Positions 1-6,787 of a stretch of DNA of 64,000 nucleotides are shown here, one piece after another. The DNA comes from Haladaptatus paucihalophilus DX253 (GTDB lineage Archaea > Halobacteriota > Halobacteria > Halobacteriales > Haladaptataceae). Positions within the stretch are counted from its first letter, which is position 1; every line of letters begins with the position of its first letter. The stretch covers positions 2,016,962 through 2,080,961 of the forward strand of contig NZ_AQXI01000001.1 of NCBI RefSeq assembly GCF_000376445.1, read 5' to 3'. A model generated the notes under the pieces. The model did not search any database. It worked only from the letters and a program-made list of their open reading frames with translations, and was not told where the DNA came from. The position numbers and the translations under genes are program-made.

Positions 1-2
1 TA

Positions 3-140
3 CACTGTATTGCACTAAAAATTACAGAATACTACGGATTGTTCGGAAGACGAATCGACGAGGGGGAATATTTCGAGTGGAAACCGTACGGCGGATACGG
101 GACAGATGGGCAGTCGAAGGATTCCGACGTCGAACCGTAG
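3..140 (+). CDS. 3' end of an unidentified protein gene (cut by window start)
   Basis: An open frame enters from the left edge and stops at TAG 138-140, giving the last 45 residues of a protein. The tail is rich in Gly, Tyr, Asp and Glu (for example EGEYFEWKPYGGYG followed by an acidic end), which looks like a real halophilic C-terminus. The competing frame through the same DNA is Arg-rich and implausible. GC is lower than in neighbouring genes. The gene would converge on orc1, whose stop lies about 80 bases downstream. The family is not recognisable from the tail alone. Confidence 0.45.
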   Translation, partial: HCIALKITEYYGLFGRRIDEGEYFEWKPYGGYGTDGQSKDSDVEP

Positions 141-148
141 CTATTGTT

Positions 149-223
149 CAACTACCGAATCGTGTCCGATGGTCAACTACCGAATCGTGTCCGATGGTCA
201 ACTACCGAATCGTGTCCGATGGT
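149..223. repeat. Three perfect 25-bp tandem repeats at the end of orc1
   Basis: The unit CAACTACCGAATCGTG + TCCGATGGT occurs three times without mismatch (149-173, 174-198, 199-223). A degenerate fourth copy begins at 224 and is the orc1 3' coding end. The orc1 stop codon (223-225, minus strand) sits on the junction between the last perfect copy and the degenerate copy, so the array appears to have grown from the gene's own 3' end. Confidence 0.95.
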
Positions 224-1719
224 CAACTGTCGAACCGCGCCTGTTGCATGAACGGTTGAATATCGTCGATGTCGCCGAGCCGTGAGTCGGATTGGAGGAC
301 TGCCTCGGTCTCCTCGATGGGTACCGAGAGGCTGATCTCTTTCGTGCGCCCGTAGCGGCCCTTCGAGACGACGACGGCGTTGACGATGCCGAGCATGTCG
401 AGTTCGCTGATGAGGTCGGTGACGCGGCGTTGGGTAAGGATATCCGCGTCGATCTCCTCACAGAGGTGTTTGTAGACGTTGTACACCTCGCCCGTGTTGA
501 TGTTGTGGACGCCGTTTTTCTCAAGCGAGATGGTCGAAAACAGGACGAGTTTGGATTGCGTGGGGAGCGTGCGGACGACTTCGACCACGCGGTCGAGTTC
601 GATTTTGTCCTGTGCCTTTCGGACGTGGCCCTCCTCGACGCGTTCGGCTTGGTCGCGTTCGGCGAGTTCGCCCGCCGTCCGAAGCAAGTCGAGCGCCCGT
701 CGAGCGTCACCGTGTTCCTGTGCAGCGAAGGCGGCACACAGCGGAATCACGTCGTCGGAAAGGGCGTCCTCCTTGAACGCCACCTCGGCGCGGTGCTGAA
801 GGATGTCCCGGAGTTGGTTCGCGTCGTAGGGCGGGAAGACGATTTCCTCTTCTCCCAAACTGGACTTGACGCGGGGGTCGAGGAAATCGGTGAACTTCAG
901 GTCGTTGCTGATGCCCATGATAGACACGCGCGAGTTGTCGAGTTCGGAGTTCATCCGCGAGAGGTTATAGAGCGTGTCGTCGCCGGATTTCTCGACCAGT
1001 TTGTCGATTTCGTCCAGCATGATGACGACGACGCGTTCCTGATAATCGACGGCCTCGAAAAAGGTATTGTACACGCGGTCGGTCGGCCACCCGGTCATCG
1101 GAACCGGTTCTATCTCTTCCGAATCAGCTTCGAGTTCCTCGATTCGCTCGTCGATCTCCTGAACGGAGGCAAAATCGACGTTCGCCAACTGTTCGGATTC
1201 GGCAGTCACGCCCTCGCGGATGTCTTTCAGTTCCTCGATTCGATTTTCGATGTCGGACAAATTGTTCTCGATGAACTTGTTGGCGAGTTGCGCGAGCACG
1301 CGGTACTGCGTGTCCGTTATCTCGCAGTTGATGTACTCGACCTCGCACGGGACTTCGTACTTCAGCGAGGTTCGTTCGAGTTCCTGACTCACGAACTTGG
1401 CGCTCGCCGTCTTCCCGGTCCCCGTCTTCCCGTAAATGAGGATGTTCGACGGCGTTTCGCCGCGTAGTGCGGCGACGAGGATGGTCGCCATCCGGTTGAT
1501 CTGCTCCTTCCTGTGGGGGAGTTCGTGTGGCGTGTACGAGGGACGAAGCACTTCCTTGTTCTCGAAGATCGGCTCGCCGCTGAGCAGATCGTCGAACAAC
1601 CCGTGATTGCCCTCCTCGTCCGAGTCGTCCAAGACGACATCGTCCAAATCGATGCCCTCGAAGCCACGGTTCATGTGGCCGGTTCGTTCGTTCGGCGGGT
1701 CGGTATTTTCGTCTGACAT
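223..1719 (-). CDS. orc1: Orc1/Cdc6 family replication initiator
   Basis: This 498-residue AAA+ initiator should bind ORB repeats at the adjacent origin and load the MCM helicase. Visible motifs are Walker A GKTGTGKT (97-104), Walker B IMLDEID (233-239), a sensor I stretch near 267-275 (SIMGISNDLKF) and an ARRALDLL helix of sensor II near 340. A C-terminal winged-helix domain covers about the last 100 residues. Between Walker A and B there is a Glu-rich, probably helical insert (about 150-205). An acidic leader of about 50 residues precedes the ATPase core. The start used is the ATG at 1717-1719. The gene faces away from the 1.66-kb origin region, and an ORB site lies only about 14-36 bases upstream of its start codon, which suggests autoregulation (inference). 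Confidence 0.97.
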   Translation of the reverse strand: MSDENTDPPNERTGHMNRGFEGIDLDDVVLDDSDEEGNHGLFDDLLSGEPIFENKEVLRPSYTPHELPHRKEQINRMATILVAALRGETPSNILIYGKTGTGKTASAKFVSQELERTSLKYEVPCEVEYINCEITDTQYRVLAQLANKFIENNLSDIENRIEELKDIREGVTAESEQLANVDFASVQEIDERIEELEADSEEIEPVPMTGWPTDRVYNTFFEAVDYQERVVVIMLDEIDKLVEKSGDDTLYNLSRMNSELDNSRVSIMGISNDLKFTDFLDPRVKSSLGEEEIVFPPYDANQLRDILQHRAEVAFKEDALSDDVIPLCAAFAAQEHGDARRALDLLRTAGELAERDQAERVEEGHVRKAQDKIELDRVVEVVRTLPTQSKLVLFSTISLEKNGVHNINTGEVYNVYKHLCEEIDADILTQRRVTDLISELDMLGIVNAVVVSKGRYGRTKEISLSVPIEETEAVLQSDSRLGDIDDIQPFMQQARFDS

Positions 1720-1732
1720 ACGTCGGCTTGGT

Positions 1733-1755
1733 ACCCCTTCGTTTCGACTGGAGTT
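1733..1755 (-). repeat. ORB site in the orc1 promoter
   Basis: ACCCCTTCGTTTCGACTGG reads on the plus strand, so the canonical GAAACGAAGGGGT core is on the minus strand. It lies immediately upstream of the orc1 start codon at 1719. Confidence 0.85.
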
Positions 1756-1996
1756 GGCACGCCGTGCGGAGAGAGACGGGAGAAAACCGGGAATAACGTC
1801 ACGATTTTCGTCCCAAAGAAGCGACAGCGCGTCCAGTTGATGCAGATGAAAAAGAGGTACAGCACAGTACTAAAATCTTTCTCATCGGTCGAATGATGGA
1901 CGAAAAACGGTTTTTTCCCGGTTTCACGCTGAAAGAGCACCGTTTCGGGTCGAACGAAAGAAAAGAAGTTGTGAAAAATTGATGATTCAGTGGCGG

Positions 1997-2048
1997 TTTT
2001 GAACGCGAATTTTGAACGCGAATTTTGGACACGGATTTTGGGAGGGAT
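1997..2048. repeat. 13-bp direct repeats, AT-rich
   Basis: TTTTGAACGCGAA occurs at 1997-2009 and 2010-2022, then degenerates (TTTTGGACACGGA at 2023-2035, TTTTGGGAGGGAT at 2036-2048). It is part of the origin region. Confidence 0.8.
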
Positions 2049-2215
2049 CGATTTTCGAGAGATTTTCGAGCGGTTCCGTCGAGAGCCGTTGGAGAGCCGT
2101 CGTCAAAATTGTCGAAAGATGATTTTGAAAGCACGCGAGGGAATTCAAGACGGTGGTACCGGGAACGGAGGCCGACTGGTTCAACCGTCCGTTTCGTTCG
2201 AGTTTAAGCCGATTT

Positions 2216-2240
2216 AACCCGTGCATTTCGGGTGGAATCG
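2216..2240 (-). repeat. Degenerate ORB-like site
   Basis: AACCCGTGCATTTCGGGTGG keeps the ACCC start and the TTTCGGGTGGAA half of the origin ORBs but not the CCTTCG centre. Confidence 0.55.
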
Positions 2241-2270
2241 AAAAAGAGGGGCCGAGACGATATGATCCGA

Positions 2271-2295
2271 ACCCCCCAATTTCGGGTGGAACACG
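2271..2295 (-). repeat. ORB-like site
   Basis: ACCCCCCAATTTCGGGTGGA retains the C-string and the TTTCGGGTGGAAC half of the stronger copy at 2518. Confidence 0.65.
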
Positions 2296-2414
2296 TACAA
2301 ACTATCGCCATAGTTGGAATTGTCAGAGGGGAGAAAGGGAAGTTCATTTGGAACCATACCCGGAATGTTGTCTATCCGAGATGACGCCGTTCGGAATTGA
2401 CAAGTCGATGAGCA

Positions 2415-2474
2415 AGTCGGTGGGTGAGTCGGTGGGTGAGTCGGTGGGTGAGTCGGTGGGTGAGTCGGTGGCGG
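2415..2474. repeat. 12-bp tandem repeat, about five copies
   Basis: AGTCGGTGGGTG is repeated perfectly at 2415-2426, 2427-2438, 2439-2450 and 2451-2462. A fifth copy has two changes (2463-2474), and a degenerate copy precedes the array from 2403. It lies just left of the inverted ORB pair and the AT-rich stretch. Confidence 0.95.
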
Positions 2475-2517
2475 GGGACGCTATGTTGAATGTTACCACG
2501 TGTCTCTGAACCCCCCC

Positions 2518-2540
2518 ACCCCTTCGTTTCGGGTGGAACG
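2518..2540 (-). repeat. ORB site, left member of the inverted pair
   Basis: ACCCCTTCGTTTCGGGTGGA is a near-consensus haloarchaeal ORB. It is followed by a G-string (about 2549-2568) and then the AT-rich region. Confidence 0.9.
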
Positions 2541-2576
2541 CGGGAACAGTGTGGTGGGGGGAGGGGGCTAGTCTAG

Positions 2577-2650
2577 GACGGGAACCTTTATTACACAATC
2601 TAGCTAACAATATCTGCAAACTAGAGTCATTTCTTTTCTAGAGTGGGGTG
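2577..2650. other. AT-rich candidate DNA unwinding element
   Basis: A stretch of mostly A and T (including TTTATTACACAATC and TCATTTCTTTTCTAGAG) lies between two ORBs of opposite orientation in an otherwise GC-rich chromosome. This is the expected place for initial duplex opening. Confidence 0.7.
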
Positions 2651-2698
2651 TATCCTGTAAGTTACCTCCAACCGACACCCCACACCCCACCTTTCACC

Positions 2699-2721
2699 GT
2701 TTCCACCCGAAACGAAGGGGT
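2699..2721 (+). repeat. ORB site, right member of the inverted pair
   Basis: GTTTCCACCCGAAACGAAGG followed by GGT. It faces the copy at 2518-2540 across the AT-rich stretch and is flanked by C-rich and G-rich strings that are themselves partly complementary. Confidence 0.9.
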
Positions 2722-2956
2722 GGGGGTGTGTCACAACGAGTAAAAACAACAACACATCCACCCGTCTCCACCAACGAGTCATCTCAAGTCCAACGTTGGA
2801 GCAACACCTTCTCGTGTTATCTCTTCACGTGCTCACTGACACCGTAGAACACGGGGTGTCGGTAGTTCTCTACCGTTCTCTTTCCTTTCATTTACGTCTC
2901 TATTTTCCATCCGTTGCGTGAGAATCGTCCAGTCGTTTTCGCCCACGTAACCCGAT

Positions 2957-2980
2957 AACCCCTTCGTTTCCAGTGGAAGT
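2957..2980 (-). repeat. ORB site
   Basis: AACCCCTTCGTTTCCAGTGG is the copy closest to the usual haloarchaeal ORB. Its reverse complement shares 19 consecutive bases with the site at 11119-11137. Confidence 0.9.
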
Positions 2981-3110
2981 CGTTCCCCGAGCACGGCCGT
3001 TGAACAAAAATTCGATGCGGCGAGAAAAAGACGGACCAGGAGCAACGAAAGTACCTCCCAGTTCGACCATCGACCGGGGTCCGAACCGGTCCTTTTCGTG
3101 TTCCTTTCTT

Positions 3111-3208
3111 GAGGTCCGTCTCGTGTTTTCTTGGAGCCTGTCTCGTGTTCACTTTGAGTCCGGCTCGTGTTTTCTTCGAGTTCGTTCCTCGTTTTCTTCG
3201 AGTTAGTC
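3111..3208. repeat. Degenerate 22-bp tandem repeat
   Basis: Four units of 22-23 bp of the type GAGTCCGTCTCGTGTTTTCT start at 3111, 3133, 3156 and 3178, with a partial unit at 3200. The plus strand is pyrimidine-rich with regular TCGTGTTTTCTT blocks. It lies at the oapA-proximal end of the origin region. Confidence 0.85.
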
Positions 3209-3263
3209 TTACGCTATTTCTTTCCCACTGCCGCATGGGAATTGCGTCAAGAGTTGTCTGACA

Positions 3264-3295
3264 TAGGTTTAAGTGAATGGCGTAAATTTGTACGC
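3264..3295 (+). promoter_or_regulatory. Candidate oapA promoter with palindrome at the start site
   Basis: GGTTTAAG (about 3267-3274) resembles a TATA box. The predicted start of transcription falls in the interrupted palindrome GCGTAAATTTGTACGC (3280-3295), giving a leader of about 80 bases before oapA. A second weak TATA-like GATTAT lies near 3343. Confidence 0.4.
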
Positions 3296-3378
3296 GCAAC
3301 AGCCCCGCACGTCCGGCTCATCTCGACAACCGGTTGTCTAGAGTGATTATCCGACACTGGGGTCTGGGAGGAAAAAGG

Positions 3379-4020
3379 ATGGGATTGTTTACTGGTCTCA
3401 GGCAAAGTATTGCACGTGTGACCGACAAGCTCTTCTCGTCGGAAGAGCCGAAACGAATCGGCATCTATGGGCCCCCGAACGCTGGGAAGACGACGCTCGC
3501 CAATCGCATCGCTCGTGATTGGACGGGTGACGCCGTTGGTCCAGAGAGCCACGTTCCACACGAAACACGCCGCGCGCGTAGGAAGGAAAACGTCGAAATC
3601 GAACGCGACGGACGGAAAGTCACCATCGATATCGTTGACACGCCGGGTGTCACGACGAAAGTCGATTACGAGGAGTTCCTCGACCACGATATGGACAAGG
3701 AGGACGCCGTTCGCCGCTCCCGCGAGGCCACGGAGGGTGTCGCGGAAGCGATGCACTGGCTCCGTGAAGACGTCGATGGCGTCATCTACGTTCTCGATAG
3801 CTCGACCGACCCGTTCACGCAAGTGAACACCATGCTCATCGGCATCATCGAGAGTCAGGACCTACCGGTACTTATCCTCGCGAACAAAACCGATCTCGAC
3901 GATTCGAGCGTCCAGCGGATTCGTAACGCGTATCCGCAACACGAGACGATTCCACTCTCTGCGCTGGAGGGTGACAACATGGATGAAGTGTACACGAAAA
4001 TCGCGGAGTACTTCGGGTGA
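3379..4020 (+). CDS. oapA: Era-like GTPase, origin-associated protein OapA
   Basis: This 213-residue small GTPase carries the full set of G motifs: P-loop GPPNAGKT (31-38), DTPG (87-90), NKTD (169-172) and SAL (194-196). It is the first of three tightly packed genes (oapA-oapB-oapC) next to the origin, the arrangement for which haloarchaeal origin-associated proteins were named. The molecular role is not established, and a link to replication or the cell cycle rests on position. The ATG at 3379 was chosen because homologous sequence begins there and GGGAGGAAAAAGG lies just upstream. The open frame extends to 3334 but that segment looks non-coding. Its stop overlaps the possible GTG start of the next gene. 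Confidence 0.93.
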   Translation: MGLFTGLRQSIARVTDKLFSSEEPKRIGIYGPPNAGKTTLANRIARDWTGDAVGPESHVPHETRRARRKENVEIERDGRKVTIDIVDTPGVTTKVDYEEFLDHDMDKEDAVRRSREATEGVAEAMHWLREDVDGVIYVLDSSTDPFTQVNTMLIGIIESQDLPVLILANKTDLDDSSVQRIRNAYPQHETIPLSALEGDNMDEVYTKIAEYFG

Positions 4021-4025
4021 TTCCA

Positions 4026-4412
4026 ATGCCGGAAGTGAAAAATTCAGACGACGGCGTTCAAGTTGACCTCATCGGTGGTGAACGGATGGCTGGGAAGACC
4101 AGCATGGAAAAAATTCGGATGATACTCGATGGTGTCCGTGACGGCAACATTGTCATTCTCGAAGAAGGGTTGTCCCCCGACGAGGAGAGCAAGCTCATCG
4201 AGGTGACGATGACCGAAATCAGCCCCGACGAGTTCAGTGGTATCGAAATCGAAACGTATCCCCGTTCGAAGACGTCCGACAGCAGTCTCCTCGGTCGATT
4301 GATGGGTCGTGAGTCCACCGGTTCGAAACTTACCGTCATCGGTCCGGCGAACCAAATCGAGACGCTCCACAAGGACGAGAACCTCATCAGCGCCCTCATT
4401 TCCCACAAATAA
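4026..4412 (+). CDS. oapB: OapB, DUF2073 family protein
   Basis: This 128-residue protein is of the archaeal DUF2073 type, found downstream of the OapA GTPase. It has no membrane segment. The N-terminal half is predicted alpha/beta (VQVDLIGGERMAGKTSMEKI) and contains a GGERMAGKT stretch resembling, but not matching, a P-loop. An upstream GTG at 4017 overlaps the oapA stop and could add three residues; ATG 4026 is preferred. The stop TAA (4410-4412) overlaps the oapC ATG (4412), so translation is probably coupled. Its function is unknown, and a shared complex with OapA and OapC is inference from gene order. Confidence 0.88.
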   Translation: MPEVKNSDDGVQVDLIGGERMAGKTSMEKIRMILDGVRDGNIVILEEGLSPDEESKLIEVTMTEISPDEFSGIEIETYPRSKTSDSSLLGRLMGRESTGSKLTVIGPANQIETLHKDENLISALISHK

Positions 4413-5155
4413 TGCCCCACGAGTGTACGAACTGTGGACGGACGTTCGCGGACGGGTCGAAGGAGATGCTTTCGGGATGTCCCGACTGTGGCGGTAACAA
4501 GTTCCAATTCCGACCGTCCGGTTCATCTCAAGACGAAACGAAGGCCACCGAATCCGCGGGTGCGAGCGCGAACGCTGCACCGACCGCTGACAGTGCAGGC
4601 GGGTCCGGGACGGTAGGTCGAGCGGCGAATACGGTCAAAGGATGGGTCGGGTCGCGTGGTCGTTCGGAATCGGAATCCACGAACTCGGACCGTAACGAAC
4701 CCGCGCAGAAGCCTACCCAACCGACAAACCGCCGCGAACAACCACCAAAAGCGAGCGAGCGGGCAGAGGCGAACGAGTCGGCGGTGGCGAACGAAGCGGC
4801 TCAGTCGAAGCCGACTCGAAAACCGACGGCGGAACCCAGCATCGAATCGACTGAGGACCGCGCACAGGCGAGCGCTCGCTCGGAAATCGTCCCGGACGAC
4901 GAACTCCCGGAACGGCCGGACAACGAGGGAACAGGTACGGTTATCAAACCGCCCGAAGACAACCAGCCGAGTCTCGACGAACTCCGCGAGGAGCTCAACA
5001 GCCAGTTCGAGAGCATCAAGGTGGTCGAACCTGGGCAGTACGAACTCAACCTGATGGAGTTGTACGAACGCGACGAGTACATCATCGCCATGCGTGAGAA
5101 CGGTCGATACGTCATTCAGGTCCCCGATTCGTGGACTGGTGCGGCCGATAGCTGA
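4412..5155 (+). CDS. oapC: OapC, zinc-ribbon protein (DUF2072 type)
   Basis: This 247-residue protein starts with a zinc ribbon, Cys5-x2-Cys8 and Cys23-x2-Cys26. It is followed by a long low-complexity, Ala/Ser/Thr/Glu-rich linker (about 37-175) and a conserved C-terminal domain of about 65 residues that is rich in Glu, Leu and Tyr. The ends are family-like and the linker is of the freely diverging sort common in haloarchaea. Its ATG overlaps the stop of oapB by one base. It is the last gene of the oapABC unit, and an ORB-like site follows about 145 bases downstream. Confidence 0.9.
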   Translation: MPHECTNCGRTFADGSKEMLSGCPDCGGNKFQFRPSGSSQDETKATESAGASANAAPTADSAGGSGTVGRAANTVKGWVGSRGRSESESTNSDRNEPAQKPTQPTNRREQPPKASERAEANESAVANEAAQSKPTRKPTAEPSIESTEDRAQASARSEIVPDDELPERPDNEGTGTVIKPPEDNQPSLDELREELNSQFESIKVVEPGQYELNLMELYERDEYIIAMRENGRYVIQVPDSWTGAADS

Positions 5156-5298
5156 TTCCGTTTCGGTTCTTGCCGCTTTTGTTTCGGTTTCGCTACCTCT
5201 GTTCTGACTTCGCCCGTCTCGTCATCTCGACGTTCGATGCCGCCGGTGTCGGTACCTACCGGGTGGCCAAACGTGCCGACTGGTGAACAACGGTCAAT

Positions 5299-5320
5299 CT
5301 GGAGTGGAAACGAAGGGGTT
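5299..5320 (+). repeat. ORB site downstream of oapC
   Basis: CTGGAGTGGAAACGAAGGGG followed by TT matches the origin ORB core without change over GGAAACGAAGGGGTT. It lies in the 207-bp gap between oapC and the micro-gene at 5369. Confidence 0.85.
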
Positions 5321-5347
5321 TCGACCCGAGTAGGCAGATTTTAAGCA

Positions 5348-5369
5348 ATCGAGTGGGAACGAATGGGTA
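5348..5369 (+). repeat. Degenerate ORB-like site at a micro-gene start
   Basis: ATCGAGTGGGAACGAATGGG resembles the ORB core with substitutions. It ends at the start codon of the 30-residue gene, about 28 bases after the strong copy. Confidence 0.45.
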
Positions 5370-5461
5370 TGAACACTCCGACGAAAATCGTCATCGGGAC
5401 GGTCGTACTGACGATGGTGGCCGTACTTGCAGTCATCATGAACGCTTGGCTCATCGCCTGA
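5369..5461 (+). CDS. Single-span membrane micro-protein, 30 residues
   Basis: The open frame ATG 5369 to TGA 5461 encodes 30 residues: a short polar start (MNTPTK), then one hydrophobic helix (VIGTVVLTMVAVLAVIM) and a short tail ending NAWLIA. A second in-frame ATG at 5363 would add two residues. The last base of the TGA is the first base of the ATG of the next gene (TGATG), so translation looks coupled. The composition is typical of a membrane anchor or small membrane subunit. The role is unknown; co-transcription with the DUF7089-like gene suggests they act together (inference). Confidence 0.75.
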   Translation: MNTPTKIVIGTVVLTMVAVLAVIMNAWLIA

Positions 5462-6306
5462 TGTTTCGCCAACGGTCTGTGCCGGACGACGTGGCGGCGG
5501 TCCGAGACGACCACGCGCCGGACGCGCTCGTCTTGGATTGCGAACGCGATTTCGAGACGCTCCCGATTCCGGCGCGCGACGACCTCGCACTCCTGACGGA
5601 CGAACTCCGCCCGTTTTCGGCACCCGACGAGTGGCTACCTAGCGACGCTCCGGAACTCCTCCGACGCTTCGCCGGGACCGACCTCGTTGTCGGGATGCCG
5701 GGAGACGGTAGCGTGGCGTGGACTCACCAAACCGACCCACCCGTCCTCTTCGTGAAAGCGCGCGTCCAGGGGTCGCCCGAGTCGTTCATCGACTTTCTGG
5801 TCGCGGAAGCGCTCGTCGAGGTCGGACTCGACCTTCCCGAACACTTCCTCGAATTCTTCGAGGGTCGATACCGGGAGTTCGCCGAGGTCGTTCCGCTCGG
5901 ACCCGCGGCCACGTACCAACTCGCCGTCGCCCTGTGTGACGCGTACAAAGGGCTGTACACACGCGAGGTGTTCGCCGACTGGCAGGGAACGCATCCTCGG
6001 CTGTTCGAGGCGTGGCGGGACGCGGGTCAACGAATCGAACCGCGGGTGGACGGCATCACCCGGGAAGTCGTGACCGGAACTTCCGACTTCCCCGACGCCA
6101 CCGAGTTCGCCTGTAGCGCCATCAAACACGGTATCGAACCGCCAGCGCCGTTTTCTGCACTCGACACGCAGGCCTACCGCGACCACGGCGTCGGCTACGC
6201 CATCAAATGGGCCGAAAAGACGCTTGGTTCGCTCGATGTGGGTTCGGATTCGAATTCGAACTCGGATTCTGATTCGGCTACCAGTTCTGATTCGAATTCG
6301 GAATAA
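5461..6306 (+). CDS. Conserved haloarchaeal protein (DUF7089-like)
   Basis: This 281-residue acidic soluble protein has no signal peptide or membrane helix. It resembles a haloarchaeal-only conserved family and has no recognisable catalytic motif. The body is mixed alpha/beta with many Phe, Glu and Arg residues and ends around residue 260. The remaining tail is a low-complexity Ser/Asn/Asp run (about 262-281, GSDSNSNSDSDSATSSDSNS), probably disordered. The ATG at 5461 overlaps the stop of the 30-residue membrane micro-gene, so the pair forms one transcription unit beside the origin region. Function unknown. Confidence 0.85.
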   Translation: MFRQRSVPDDVAAVRDDHAPDALVLDCERDFETLPIPARDDLALLTDELRPFSAPDEWLPSDAPELLRRFAGTDLVVGMPGDGSVAWTHQTDPPVLFVKARVQGSPESFIDFLVAEALVEVGLDLPEHFLEFFEGRYREFAEVVPLGPAATYQLAVALCDAYKGLYTREVFADWQGTHPRLFEAWRDAGQRIEPRVDGITREVVTGTSDFPDATEFACSAIKHGIEPPAPFSALDTQAYRDHGVGYAIKWAEKTLGSLDVGSDSNSNSDSDSATSSDSNSE

Positions 6307-6404
6307 CACCGTCCGGCCCCGTTCTATCCCCACTCACTACACACGCTCCGTTCTATCCTCAGTCGCTACACACGCTCGTTCTATCCTCGCTCCGCTCTAT
6401 CTTC

Positions 6405-6500
6405 TCACTCGCCGTCTCCTTCTGTCGGGACGATCACGAGGTCGTCGGGTTGGCTGTCGAGGTATATCGAATAGTTGTCCGTGCCCGTATCTTGTGCCAT
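6405..6500 (-). CDS. Candidate leaderless acidic micro-protein, 31 residues
   Basis: The minus strand reads ATG (6498-6500) to TGA (6405-6407), encoding 31 residues that start MAQDTGTDNYSIYLD and end PTEGDGE. There is no membrane helix and no Cys. Support comes from a TATA-like TTATAT at about 6524-6529, which is 25-30 bases upstream of the ATG, the spacing expected for a leaderless haloarchaeal mRNA, and from an acidic, Asp/Glu-rich composition. No homology can be claimed by eye and the function is unknown. Confidence 0.55.
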   Translation of the reverse strand: MAQDTGTDNYSIYLDSQPDDLVIVPTEGDGE

Positions 6501-6520
6501 GGTAAACCAGAACAGTGCTG

Positions 6521-6530
6521 TCGCATATAA
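6521..6530 (-). promoter_or_regulatory. TATA box of the 31-residue micro-gene
   Basis: On the minus strand this reads TTATATGCGA, centred about 27 bases upstream of the ATG at 6500. Confidence 0.5.
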
Positions 6531-6787
6531 CCCTACCTGTCAATGTTTTTCATTTATTCGACTCACAACTGTATGAACATCCGATTTATTATCAGATACA
6601 ATCCGTTTAAGGTTGTAATGTGGGCGGAAAACCGCTCTTCAGTGACTCATCTCTGGACGAACGTTTCGTGACGCCTCGGCGTCCGCGACGTTCCCTGCTG
6701 ATTCGGCGCGCGTGAGAACGGCACGAGTTCGTCGATAGAGCCTTTCTTTTGCCGTCTCACGAATTTCTATCTCACGAAGTCGTCGGT

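Larger units (their letters stand above)
1720..3378. other. Candidate chromosomal replication origin (oriC1 type)
   Basis: This gene-free 1.66-kb stretch lies between orc1 and oapA. It holds six ORB-like sites in both orientations, an AT-rich stretch (about 2577-2650) between two inverted ORBs (2518-2540 and 2699-2721), G-strings beside those ORBs, and four different short tandem repeat arrays. Open frames here are low-complexity or Arg/Ser-rich and not credible. An intergenic ORB cluster next to an orc1 gene is the known arrangement of haloarchaeal oriC1, where oap genes lie alongside. That origin firing occurs here is inference. Confidence 0.88.
6307..6787. other. Gap with repeated CTATCC motifs and one micro-gene
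   Basis: Directly after the DUF7089-like gene there are three short direct repeats of CGCTCCGTTCTATCC or CGCTCGTTCTATCCTC type (about 6345-6395). A likely micro-gene (6405-6500, minus) and its promoter follow. The rest (6531-6787) is AT-rich up to about 6620 and shows no credible gene on either strand. Confidence 0.6.

Noticed and set aside
2344-2619. 91-codon open frame on the minus strand in the origin region
   Set aside because: It is built mostly from the 12-bp tandem repeat (repeating SPTD) and ORB sequence; composition is not protein-like.
4026-4412. P-loop in OapB (GGERMAGKT)
   Set aside because: Spacing does not fit GxxxxGK[ST] and no Walker B or G-motifs follow; not called as a nucleotide-binding protein.
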